This document shows, piece after piece, positions 1-6,929 of a stretch of 15,166 nt of DNA (positions are counted from its first letter, which is position 1; each line of letters begins with the position of its first letter). Both the position numbers and the translations under genes were made by a program. The notes under the pieces were generated by a model. The model made no database searches and was not told where the DNA came from. It worked only from the letters and a program-made list of their open reading frames with translations. The DNA is from CAZGYE01 sp964530165 (GTDB lineage: Bacteria > Planctomycetota > Planctomycetia > Planctomycetales > Planctomycetaceae): contig CAZGYE010000120.1 in the NCBI GenBank assembly GCA_964530165.1, positions 1 through 15,166 on the forward strand. The letters are read 5' to 3'.

Positions 1-599
1 CTCTGAGCGTCGAAGACGCCGTTCGGACCATCGAAGACTACAAACCGCTGGATGTGCAGTCGGCGACGATGGCACTGGCCCTTTGCCGGGGAATCCGTCG
101 GCGGTATCCAGACTGGACCTATCTGCTTGACGGGGACGGCGGCGATGAGAACTTCAAAGACTACCCGATCGAAGAGAACCCCGAGTTGACCATCCGCAGC
201 GTTCTCTCCAACCGTCTGCTGTACCACGAGGGCTGGGGGATTGGGTCCGTCAAGCACTCGTTGACGTACTCCGGAGGCCAGAGCCGCGGACACGTGCGAA
301 CCTACTGCCCGGCGCGACGGCTGGGCTTTCGCGGATTCAGCCCACACGCGGTGCCGAACGTCATCGACGTGGCCGAGGGGATCCCCTTTGTCGAGCTGAC
401 CGGCTGGGACCACCAGCGGCTTTATGCACTCAAGGGCGAGGTCATGCGGCGCGGCGTCGAGGCTGTGACGGGCTTCAGCATGCCGGCATTCGAGAAACGG
501 CGATTTCAGCGCGGCGTCCTTGAGGACACAGCCTTCGCCAGCGTGTTCTCCGGCGGCGAAGCCGCTTATCGCAAGACCTTTGCAGCCGTTTATGAATAG
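1..599 (+). CDS. Asparagine-synthetase-like protein, C-terminal part (5' end outside window)
   Basis: The reading frame is open from the first full codon at position 3, so the gene starts upstream; about 198 residues are visible. The segment DGDGGDENFKDYP (about 129-167) matches the ATP-pyrophosphatase signature SGxGGDExFxGYP of asparagine synthetase C-terminal domains, with the first Ser replaced by Asp. Further on, PARRLGFRGF, an acidic EGIPF segment and a late K-R-R-x-F-Q stretch lie where the family carries its substrate-loop residues, but they are diverged from AsnB. The family adenylates a carboxylate and forms an amide; relatives include beta-lactam synthetase and other biosynthetic amide synthetases. 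The stop overlaps the start of the radical SAM gene (ATGAATAG), indicating coupled translation. The divergence and neighbours suggest a specialised amide-forming or adenylating enzyme rather than housekeeping AsnB. The missing N-terminal half decides whether it carries a glutaminase domain. The fold is fairly sure, the substrate unknown. Confidence 0.8.
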   Translation, partial: LSVEDAVRTIEDYKPLDVQSATMALALCRGIRRRYPDWTYLLDGDGGDENFKDYPIEENPELTIRSVLSNRLLYHEGWGIGSVKHSLTYSGGQSRGHVRTYCPARRLGFRGFSPHAVPNVIDVAEGIPFVELTGWDHQRLYALKGEVMRRGVEAVTGFSMPAFEKRRFQRGVLEDTAFASVFSGGEAAYRKTFAAVYE

Positions 600-1542
600 C
601 GTCCCGGTCCATTTCACATCGGCCGACATCGTCGCCGCACGAGGGCCGAAGAACCGGGTCGATCCGCAGCGGCCGCATGCATTCTTCGTGGAACGCGAGA
701 GGTCCGCGGCCGGCCGCGTCGATGACGTGGCAACGATCTTCCTGACCAATCGGGAATGTCCGTTTCGCTGCCTGATGTGCGATCTGTGGAAGAACACGCT
801 CGACGGGCCGGTGCCCCCGGGGGCGGTCCCCGCACAGATTGATTATGCCCTCTCTCGCCTGCCGGAGACGAGACACGTCAAGCTGTACAACAGCGGAAAC
901 TTTTTCGACGCCCAGGCAATCCCACAGTCGGATCATCCGGCGATTGCCGATCGTGTCGCAAGTTTCGAGACTGTGATCGTCGAGAACCATCCCAAACTCT
1001 GTTCCGAGGTCTGTGTAGAATTTCGCGACCGCATCCAGACTCGGCTGGAGATCGCAATCGGTCTGGAGACGGTGCATCCGCAAATTCTGCCGGCCTTGAA
1101 CAAGCAGATGACGCTCGACGATTTTCGCCGGGCCGTGGTGTTCCTGCACGCGCACGAGATCGGCACGCGGGCGTTCATTCTGTTGCGGCCTCCTTTTCTC
1201 TCGGAATCCGAGGCGGTAGAATGGGCCGTTCGGTCCATCGAGTATGCGTTCTCGCTTGCCGTAGGATGCTGTTCGGTCATCCCCACGCGGGCCGGCAACC
1301 CAGTGATGGATGAGTTACAGCGCCGCGGACACTTCGCACCCCCCGGCCTCTCGGCGATGGAAGATGTCCTGGATGCAGGTCTGAAGCTGAAACAGGGGCG
1401 CGTCTTCCTGGACCTGTGGGACTTGCCGGAGCGGGGCGGCTGTCAACGTTGCGGTCCGGCGCGGCTGGAGCGGCTGCGTCGAATGAATCTCGCCCAAACG
1501 GTGCTCCCGAGAATCACTTGTGAGTGGTGTCCAAAAAAATGA
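592..1542 (+). CDS. Radical SAM protein (RaSEA/COG1244-like)
   Basis: 316 residues. C56-x3-C60-x2-C63 (CPFRCLMC) is the canonical radical SAM motif that binds the [4Fe-4S] cluster and S-adenosylmethionine. Downstream, KLYNSGNFFD (about 97-106), GLETVHPQILPALNKQMT (about 157-174) and GCCSVIPTRAGN (about 225-236) fit the barrel strands of the radical SAM family that includes the archaeosine synthase subunit RaSEA (COG1244); that family link is from memory. The C-terminus has two extra pairs, C284-x2-C287 and C310-x2-C313, which could hold an auxiliary cluster or zinc. I chose the ATG at 592 because it overlaps the previous stop; an in-frame ATG at 520 would overlap the upstream gene by 80 bases and adds a low-complexity leader. 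There is no clear Shine-Dalgarno sequence, consistent with coupling. Its stop overlaps the next start (ATGA). The reaction cannot be deduced; a role in the same pathway as its neighbours is inferred. Confidence 0.85.
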   Translation: MNSVPVHFTSADIVAARGPKNRVDPQRPHAFFVERERSAAGRVDDVATIFLTNRECPFRCLMCDLWKNTLDGPVPPGAVPAQIDYALSRLPETRHVKLYNSGNFFDAQAIPQSDHPAIADRVASFETVIVENHPKLCSEVCVEFRDRIQTRLEIAIGLETVHPQILPALNKQMTLDDFRRAVVFLHAHEIGTRAFILLRPPFLSESEAVEWAVRSIEYAFSLAVGCCSVIPTRAGNPVMDELQRRGHFAPPGLSAMEDVLDAGLKLKQGRVFLDLWDLPERGGCQRCGPARLERLRRMNLAQTVLPRITCEWCPKK

Positions 1543-3044
1543 TCGAACATCATGCCGACGTCGTTGTTCTTGGTTCAGGTTTTGGGGGAAGTCTGACCGC
1601 CCTGCTGCTTCATCGGATCGGCCTCGAAGCGGTCCTCGTTGAGCGCAGCAGCCACCCGCGATTCGCCATCGGCGAGTCGTCGACTCCAATTGCCGACGCG
1701 GTGTTGCGCGACCTGTCGCGGCGATATGATCTTCCGCGGCTGGAACCGTTGACGTCGTATGGAACCTGGCAATCGACGTATCCGGAGCTGACCTGCGGCT
1801 TGAAGCGCGGGTTCAGTTATTTCCGGCACGAGCTGCACCAGCCCTTTTTGCCGCGTTCCGATCATGCCAATGAGCTGCTGGTGGCGGCCAGCAGCGACGA
1901 TCTGCACTCAGACACGCATTGGCTGCGGTCGGACGTCGATCATTTCTTCGTTCGCGAGGTGCAGAACGCCGGCATCGTGTTTCTCGATCGGACCGACATC
2001 TCAGAGATGCACGCGAACGGCAACTGGTTATTGACCGGAAAGCGAAACGACGAACCGGTGCGTCTCTCGGCCCGGTTCCTCATCGACGCCACCGGACCGG
2101 CCGGCGCTCTGCGGGAATCGCTCTCGCTTGCTTCCACTACAAAAGGGTTCCGCACGAATTCCCGCACAATCTACGGCCATTTCGTCGGGATGAAGCCCTG
2201 GCACGATGTGCTGGTGGAATCCGACGCGTCCGTCGCCGACCATCCGTATCGCTGCGATCGCGCCGCGTTGCATCACGTGTTCGATGACGGGTGGATGTGG
2301 CAATTGGGATTCAACAATGGCGTCACCAGTGCCGGGTTCGTGCTCGACGCCGCCAAGATCCCGTTAGACCCGGCATTGTCAGCGGACGAAGAATGGAATC
2401 GGTTGCTGGATCGGTATCCCTCGATTCGGGCGCAGTTTGCCCACGCACAGTTGATCGCGCCCGATACCGGACTCCAGCGGACGGGACGGCTGCAACGGGC
2501 CGCCCAACAGGTGGTCGGGAAGAACTGGGCGATGTTGCCGTACACCATTGGGTTCATCGATCCGTTGCACAGTGCGGGCATTGCGCTGACGCTGTGCGGG
2601 GTCGAACGGCTCATTTCTATTCTCCAAAGGTCGTGGGACAACGACCGTTTGCCCGGCGAGCTCGGGGAGTATGCCCGAACCGTCCAATCCGAGGTCGCAC
2701 TTCTTGATGAGCTGGTGAGTAGTTGCTACGCCGGCTTTCGTGCATTCGACGTGTTTATCGCCGTTTCGATGCTCTATTTCGCCGGGGCCACGACCTACGA
2801 GCGCCGTCGATTCCAGCGGAAGCCGCACAATGCCTTCTTGTGCGCCGACGATGCGGAATTCCGGGACGTCGTTCGCCGAGTCTTACGGCGGCTGCCGGAC
2901 ATCGTGAGCGCCGACGAAATCAGCCCCGCGGCAATCGAGACGTTCGGCCGTGACGTCGCTGCGGCCATCCGGAATTTTAACACCGCGGGTCTGTGCGACC
3001 CGAGCGTACACAACATGTACCGCTACACGGCAGTCCCGGTGTGA
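1539..3044 (+). CDS. FAD-dependent oxidoreductase, tryptophan-halogenase-like family
   Basis: 501 residues from the ATG at 1539, which forms an ATGA overlap with the radical SAM stop; GTG codons at 1524 and 1527 would add only four or five residues. G12-x-G14-x2-G17 (GSGFGG) is the Rossmann FAD motif, followed by IGESSTP (44-50) and FIDPLHSAG (339-347), both typical of flavin-dependent halogenases and related monooxygenases. K89 in GLKRGFSYF sits where halogenases keep the lysine that relays hypohalous acid. The halogenase signature WxWxIP is only half kept: W252-M-W254-Q-L-G, with Ile-Pro replaced. The length is usual for the family (about 500). It could be a halogenase with an altered active-site strand, or a hydroxylase or reductase of the same fold (geranylgeranyl-reductase-like proteins are more distant). 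It is the last gene of the coupled operon with the radical SAM and asparagine-synthetase-like genes, and hairpins follow its stop. Confidence 0.8.
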   Translation: MIEHHADVVVLGSGFGGSLTALLLHRIGLEAVLVERSSHPRFAIGESSTPIADAVLRDLSRRYDLPRLEPLTSYGTWQSTYPELTCGLKRGFSYFRHELHQPFLPRSDHANELLVAASSDDLHSDTHWLRSDVDHFFVREVQNAGIVFLDRTDISEMHANGNWLLTGKRNDEPVRLSARFLIDATGPAGALRESLSLASTTKGFRTNSRTIYGHFVGMKPWHDVLVESDASVADHPYRCDRAALHHVFDDGWMWQLGFNNGVTSAGFVLDAAKIPLDPALSADEEWNRLLDRYPSIRAQFAHAQLIAPDTGLQRTGRLQRAAQQVVGKNWAMLPYTIGFIDPLHSAGIALTLCGVERLISILQRSWDNDRLPGELGEYARTVQSEVALLDELVSSCYAGFRAFDVFIAVSMLYFAGATTYERRRFQRKPHNAFLCADDAEFRDVVRRVLRRLPDIVSADEISPAAIETFGRDVAAAIRNFNTAGLCDPSVHNMYRYTAVPV

Positions 3045-3058
3045 AAAGGCTCTTCTGA

Positions 3059-3103
3059 GTCCCGGAGGGACGTTAGAGGGTAGCCCAGGGCGCGAGCCCT
3101 GGG
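3059..3103. repeat. Paired small hairpins, planctomycete-type intergenic repeat
   Basis: Two hairpins lie 15 bases after the halogenase-like stop. The first is GTCCC-GGA-GGGAC (3059-3071). The second is an uninterrupted 8-bp stem, CCCAGGGC and GCCCTGGG, closed by a GCGA tetraloop (3084-3103). The linker is TTAGAGGGTAG-like. I associate this arrangement with multi-copy intergenic repeats of Pirellulales genomes; copy number cannot be tested here. There is no T-tract, so an intrinsic terminator is unlikely; it may protect the transcript's 3' end. Confidence 0.6.
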
Positions 3104-3129
3104 GGCCGGGATCGAGTCCCTTCTTCCCA

Positions 3130-3198
3130 AGCTCCAGCGGGGCGATAGAATGCTGTTGCGACGAACAGCCCAACAGGTTCGATCGCCCCGCTGGGGCT
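3130..3198. repeat. Long imperfect inverted repeat with inner hairpin
   Basis: The arms 3130-3146 and 3182-3198 pair over 17 positions with a single G-T wobble (T3133 with G3195); the core is CCAGCGGGGCGAT. The 35-base interior holds a second stem, GCTGTT (3152-3157) with AACAGC (3164-3169). It lies between two convergent genes and follows the paired hairpins at 3059-3103, so the two may form one composite element. No open frame with protein-like composition is seen across it. Confidence 0.65.
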
Positions 3199-3224
3199 GT
3201 ACCGATAGGTGCCCCGCAGACCGG

Positions 3225-3243
3225 GCAAATCCCTGGGATTTGC
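3225..3243. terminator. Possible bidirectional terminator hairpin
   Basis: An 8-bp perfect stem, GCAAATCC and GGATTTGC, with a three-base CTG loop lies between the convergent halogenase-like and CPBP genes. Neither side has a clean U-tract, so it is a weak candidate for intrinsic termination; the position between convergent genes is the main support. The remainder of 3045-3312 shows no gene. Confidence 0.35.
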
Positions 3244-3312
3244 GTCTTGCCGGAAGAAATTCGTTCGCGCGCAGTGAAAAGCGGTCAGCAAGAAAGATGG
3301 CTGATCGCCGTA

Positions 3313-4053
3313 TTACTGCCAGGGAATCAAATCGTAGCCGATGTACATGATCCCGCAATCCACCAGGAGATGGCTGATCCAAGGCCCGTACAGCGATCGG
3401 TAGCGGTGGTACAGCCACGCCCACACACCGCCGCCCAGCGCGACACACAGGGAGAAAAACAGCGTCACCACCCACGACCCGTGCAGGAATTGATGGATCA
3501 CGATGACGTGATGGGCCATGAACGCTACGCTGCTGAGCACGATTGCCCCGGATGTCGCCATCACGCGGCGCAGTTCTCCGAAGACGAACCACCGCCAGTA
3601 GTATTCTTCCAGCAGTGAATGCGGTAACGAAAGAAAAACCGCGAAGGCGAAATAAACTTCCGGTGTGGTGAGTCCCATGTCGTTCACTTTGCCGCCGATC
3701 AACTCGGGCGCCCGCTGGAGAGAGGGACTCGTCTTGAAGTAGCCGAAATAAGCGAGCAACCCCAATAGGGCGGCCAGCACTCCGAACGCCAGTCCCGGGA
3801 TCATGCTTTGCACGTCGGGCCTTGCCGGTCGGACGCGTCGCCGCTGCACGGCAAACACCCAAAACAGAGGAAAAGCAAACTGCACGACCTTACTGGCGAA
3901 GTAGGCCACCTTCATTGACGGGCTGCCCGAAAGCAGGACGAAGTATAAAAGCGTCGTCCCGGTCGGAAGCAGCATGGCGAAGGCCAGCGCGGTGACATGC
4001 AATTTCCGAGTCGTTTCCAAGCACCGGTTCGTGTGGGAGCTCTCGTTTGCCAT
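3313..4053 (-). CDS. CPBP family intramembrane glutamic endopeptidase
   Basis: 246 residues, strongly hydrophobic with roughly six to seven membrane segments (for example 20-42, 47-69, 84-105, 131-146, 165-190, 193-213, 223-240). The family's three motifs are all present: E149-E150-x3-R154 (EEYYWR), F178-x3-H182, and H228-x3-D232. These are the catalytic and metal or water-activating positions of CPBP (Abi/Rce1-like) proteases, which cleave prenylated proteins, process peptides or act as immunity factors. It starts 24 bases after the stop of the 81-residue gene with no strong Shine-Dalgarno sequence, so it may be the last gene of the reductase operon or merely adjacent. Nothing ties it functionally to acyl-CoA reduction. 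Family confidence is high, role unknown. Confidence 0.88.
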   Translation of the reverse strand: MANESSHTNRCLETTRKLHVTALAFAMLLPTGTTLLYFVLLSGSPSMKVAYFASKVVQFAFPLFWVFAVQRRRVRPARPDVQSMIPGLAFGVLAALLGLLAYFGYFKTSPSLQRAPELIGGKVNDMGLTTPEVYFAFAVFLSLPHSLLEEYYWRWFVFGELRRVMATSGAIVLSSVAFMAHHVIVIHQFLHGSWVVTLFFSLCVALGGGVWAWLYHRYRSLYGPWISHLLVDCGIMYIGYDLIPWQ

Positions 4054-4077
4054 CGGTCCGATTGCTCGCCCATCTTG

Positions 4078-4323
4078 CTAGAGACTCTCAGCTCGTGTGC
4101 GCACGTAGATGGTCTTGTATCGTTGGGGCTGCTGGAGGAGGCATTCGGCGCAGCCCGGCTGGTCGGTTGGATGGAACGGCTCCAGGTGCACTTCGAAACC
4201 GAGTTGGGCGTACAGATCGGCCATCTCGCTGAGCCGGGGCTCGTCGTAGGTCGTCCGCTTCTCCCAGCCTTGGCGGACGAGTTGTTGTTCGCGTGTTTTC
4301 GCCATTCGGGCTTCGTCACTCAT
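4078..4323 (-). CDS. Small Cys-x2-Cys protein of unknown function, linked to the oxidoreductase
   Basis: 81 residues from the ATG at 4323; the ATG at 4305 (starting MAKTREQQ) gives 75 residues and may be the true start, because 4300-4338 is a degenerate heptamer repeat that supplies several ATGs. No Shine-Dalgarno sequence precedes either. The protein is charged and soluble, with QGWEKRTTYDEPRLSEM, then YAQLGFEVHLEPF, then C58-A-E-C61, and ends in QRYKTIYVRT. The single Cys pair could bind a metal or cluster by dimerisation or shared with a partner. It begins 15 bases after the oxidoreductase stop, so the two are almost certainly co-transcribed. I do not recognise a named family; I have an unverified impression that similar short proteins sit beside GltD-like oxidoreductases in other anaerobes. 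Codon pattern and operon position support it as real. Confidence 0.7.
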   Translation of the reverse strand: MSDEARMAKTREQQLVRQGWEKRTTYDEPRLSEMADLYAQLGFEVHLEPFHPTDQPGCAECLLQQPQRYKTIYVRTRAESL

Positions 4324-4338
4324 TCGTCATTCGTCATT
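4300..4338 (-). repeat. Degenerate AATGACG heptamer tandem repeat
   Basis: Read on the - strand, this stretch is made of AATGACG (4338-4332), AATGACG (4331-4325), an 11-base variant, AAGCCCG (4313-4307) and AATGGCG (4306-4300). It fills the 15-base gap after the oxidoreductase stop and runs into the start of the small gene. Because seven is not a multiple of three, successive units put ATG in different frames. I associate such heptamers with planctomycete intergenic regions. Confidence 0.6.
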
Positions 4339-6912
4339 TCAGAACAGGTCATCCAGCTCATCCTCGCCGCCGCCGGGCAGCTCTCCGTGCTCCTGGAGAT
4401 ACTGCTGGATGAGTTCGCTCTCGCGCCGGGTGTACATGGGCTCTTGCTCGTAAACGAACGAGCGTGCCGTCTCGTTTTCCTCGAGGACCTCCAAGAGGGC
4501 TTCCCTGAGGTTCATGACGCCTGTGATGGCCAGTACGTTCTTCTCCTCGTCGAAAAGCTGGTAGACGCCCTCGATTTCGGGAAGGCCCTCGACGACCGCC
4601 CTCAGCAGCTCAAGGACGACTTCCCTCTTCGGAGCCGGCGTGACGCTTTCCAGGGCGATCCTCAGGTCGCAGGCCAGGCAGCGGGTCGCCTCTTTGACCG
4701 CATTGTCTTGGCTGAAGCCTTCCTCGATCAGGACGAACGACCCGACGCGATCGGCGATCCCAGTCTTAACAGGAAGGCTGCGGTCGAGCTGGGCGAAGTT
4801 CTCCACCTCGCCGAGAGTGTGATTTGGCGGCTCGTCGTCCAGAAGCTTTTCGTCAATGTCGCCGTCGCCGCCGAGAGCCTTATCGATTTCGCCGGCCGAC
4901 TTGCGGCCCATGGCGATGGCCTCGATGACGCTCGCCGGGCCGCTGACCACGTCGCCGGCCGCGTAGATCCGGGGTGCCTTCGTGGACAACGCCTGCTCGT
5001 CCACGGTGATCGTCCCGTTGCGGGCGAGGCCGCACGCTTCGAAAGGAGCCGACGACGGCTCCTGCCCGATGGCAAGGATGACCACGTCGGCGTCCAGCTC
5101 CCGAGAGTGACTCTCATCGTAAGCCGGGTTGAACCGCCCCGAATCATCGAACACGCGGGTGCACCGCTTCAGGACCAGCCCGGTGACCTTGCCGGCCTCA
5201 CCCTTAATCTCTCTGACTCCCCACCCGTTCAAGAAGCCGATGCCTTCTTCGCCGGCGTCCTGGACTTCCCACTCGTAGGCCGGCAACTCTTCGGGCGCCT
5301 CAAGGCTCACGATGCGCACGTCGTCGGGTCCCAGACGCAGCGCGACGCGCGCGGCGTCGACGGCCACGTTCCCACCACCGATGACCACCACGCGCCGGCC
5401 GCGGAACTGATCCGCCGAGTATTGACCCAGCGCCCGGTGGCGCAGAAACTCCACACCCCAGTACACGCCTTGGAGGTCATTTCCCGGCACGTCGATGCGC
5501 TTGGGCTCGTGCGCGCCGGTGGCGAGCAGCACGGCGTCGTACTCGGCGGCGAGTTTCTTTAGGCCGGCGCCGCTGGCGACCGGAGAGTTGCACCGGATCT
5601 CTACGCCCACGGCTTTCACCTCGTCGACATCCTGTTCGAGAAGCGCGCGCGGGTAGCGGTACTCGGGGATGGCCACGCGCAGCATGCCGCCCGGTTCCGG
5701 GAGTGTCTCGAAAACGGTCACTGCGTGTCCCTGCTTGGCGAGGTAGAAGGCGGCCGTCAGGCCCGCCGGCCCGGAACCGACCACGGCGACTCGCTTGCCG
5801 CTGGAAGGCAGCCTCTTTTGCCTGGCACGCCACCGGCCGGCGTCGTTGTCGGCGACAAAGCGCTTCAATCGGCAAACGGCGATCGGCCGATTCACGAGAC
5901 CCCGGCGACACCGGTCCTCGCACGGGTGGAAGCAGACATAGCTGGGGGCGAACGAAAACGGAAGCTTCTGCCGGATGACCGCAATCGCCTGATTATATTC
6001 CTGACGGGCAATGTGGCGGACGAATCGCGGAATGTCCACACCGGCCGGGCAACTGCTGCGGCACGGGACAAGTTCGCGCTCTCGGTGCTCGCCCACCGCG
6101 CGGATCTTGTCCATGAGCGCGCCGGTCGGGCAGACCTCCACGCAGGCGCCGCAGAAGCGACAATGGCTTTCGGCGCGCGAGGGGGCGAGGGTGGTCCCCA
6201 CGACGGGCCGGCCGGCTTTCATAGCGAAGCTGAGGGTTCCGACGCCCCGCAGCAGCCGGCACGCACGCACGCACCGCAGGCAACCGATGCACAGCTCGGT
6301 GTTCCAGTCGAAGAGCGGCTCGTCGGTGACGTGCGGCAGTCCGCGCGGCTGGTATTTTGGCAGGTTCTGCGGCACCCCGACGAACTGGGCCAGCCGCTGC
6401 AGCTCGCACGAGCCGAGCAGCTCACAGCAGCGTTCCGGCTCCGGCACGTTGGAGGAACACTGCGTCCGGCTGCAGCCCTCCTGCTGCGCGCAGGTGAGGC
6501 ATGCGTGGGGGTGCTCAGCCAGGAAGACGGACAGCTTCGCTCGCCGGTGACTGATGATCTTTTCGGAGCGGCTCAAGCCGGCGATGCCGGTGTTGACGAC
6601 CATTCCGTCGGCGACCTCGGTCGTGCAGGCCCGTTTGAGGTCCGGTTCTCCGGCCAGTTCGACGGCACAGATCCCGCAGCGCGGGCCATGGCTTCGGCAG
6701 CCGCCGGGGTGGGCCGCAGGGTCGTCGCTCTCGACGCGCTCGGGGCCGCGGTAGACAAACGGCGCACCGATCAACTCCCCGACGCAGTCCAATTCCGGAT
6801 GCGTACAGAGCGCCGGAATGTAGATGTTGGCTAAGCGAGCCGCATCAAGAATGGACGCTCCCGCGTCTGCGGTCACTTGCTCTCCGTCGATGGTGAGTTG
6901 GACTGTCGCCAC
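4339..6912 (-). CDS. NuoG/GltD-type NAD(P)H:ferredoxin oxidoreductase (BzdV-like)
   Basis: 857 residues from a GTG at 6912, preceded by GGGGAA six bases upstream; longer versions run back into the ferredoxin gene. Domains in order: a [2Fe-2S] ferredoxin domain (about 1-105; C36, C79, C82, C96); a NuoG-type His-Cys cluster (H134-x3-C138-x2-C141-x5-C147); a two-cluster ferredoxin domain (C208, C211, C214, C218 and C251, C254, C257, C261); a GltD-type domain with Cys at 284, 288, 327, 331 and 335; an FAD Rossmann motif (VAVVGSGPAGL, 375-385); an NAD(P) motif (VVVIGGGNVAVDAA, 508-521); and a second FAD contact (YAAGDVV, 650-656). A tail (about 763-857) adds a degenerate GIY-YIG-like segment. The role inferred is to pass electrons from NAD(P)H to the neighbouring ferredoxin, as proposed for BzdV of Azoarcus. 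Its start is 17 bases after the ferredoxin stop. The 42-residue spacing between C36 and C79 is much longer than the roughly ten residues usual in NuoG-type domains. Confidence 0.88.
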   Translation of the reverse strand: MATVQLTIDGEQVTADAGASILDAARLANIYIPALCTHPELDCVGELIGAPFVYRGPERVESDDPAAHPGGCRSHGPRCGICAVELAGEPDLKRACTTEVADGMVVNTGIAGLSRSEKIISHRRAKLSVFLAEHPHACLTCAQQEGCSRTQCSSNVPEPERCCELLGSCELQRLAQFVGVPQNLPKYQPRGLPHVTDEPLFDWNTELCIGCLRCVRACRLLRGVGTLSFAMKAGRPVVGTTLAPSRAESHCRFCGACVEVCPTGALMDKIRAVGEHRERELVPCRSSCPAGVDIPRFVRHIARQEYNQAIAVIRQKLPFSFAPSYVCFHPCEDRCRRGLVNRPIAVCRLKRFVADNDAGRWRARQKRLPSSGKRVAVVGSGPAGLTAAFYLAKQGHAVTVFETLPEPGGMLRVAIPEYRYPRALLEQDVDEVKAVGVEIRCNSPVASGAGLKKLAAEYDAVLLATGAHEPKRIDVPGNDLQGVYWGVEFLRHRALGQYSADQFRGRRVVVIGGGNVAVDAARVALRLGPDDVRIVSLEAPEELPAYEWEVQDAGEEGIGFLNGWGVREIKGEAGKVTGLVLKRCTRVFDDSGRFNPAYDESHSRELDADVVILAIGQEPSSAPFEACGLARNGTITVDEQALSTKAPRIYAAGDVVSGPASVIEAIAMGRKSAGEIDKALGGDGDIDEKLLDDEPPNHTLGEVENFAQLDRSLPVKTGIADRVGSFVLIEEGFSQDNAVKEATRCLACDLRIALESVTPAPKREVVLELLRAVVEGLPEIEGVYQLFDEEKNVLAITGVMNLREALLEVLEENETARSFVYEQEPMYTRRESELIQQYLQEHGELPGGGEDELDDLF

Positions 6913-6929
6913 AATTTTCCCCGAAGAAA

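Noticed and set aside
3059..3198. CRISPR array or tRNA gene as an explanation for the repeats and hairpins
   Set aside because: There are no regularly spaced direct repeats with unique spacers, and no cloverleaf with T-loop or anticodon features.
3997..5562. A 521-codon + strand open frame antisense to the oxidoreductase
   Set aside because: It mirrors the codon structure of the - strand gene in GC-rich DNA, shows no recognisable motif, and the opposite frame carries a full set of cofactor motifs.
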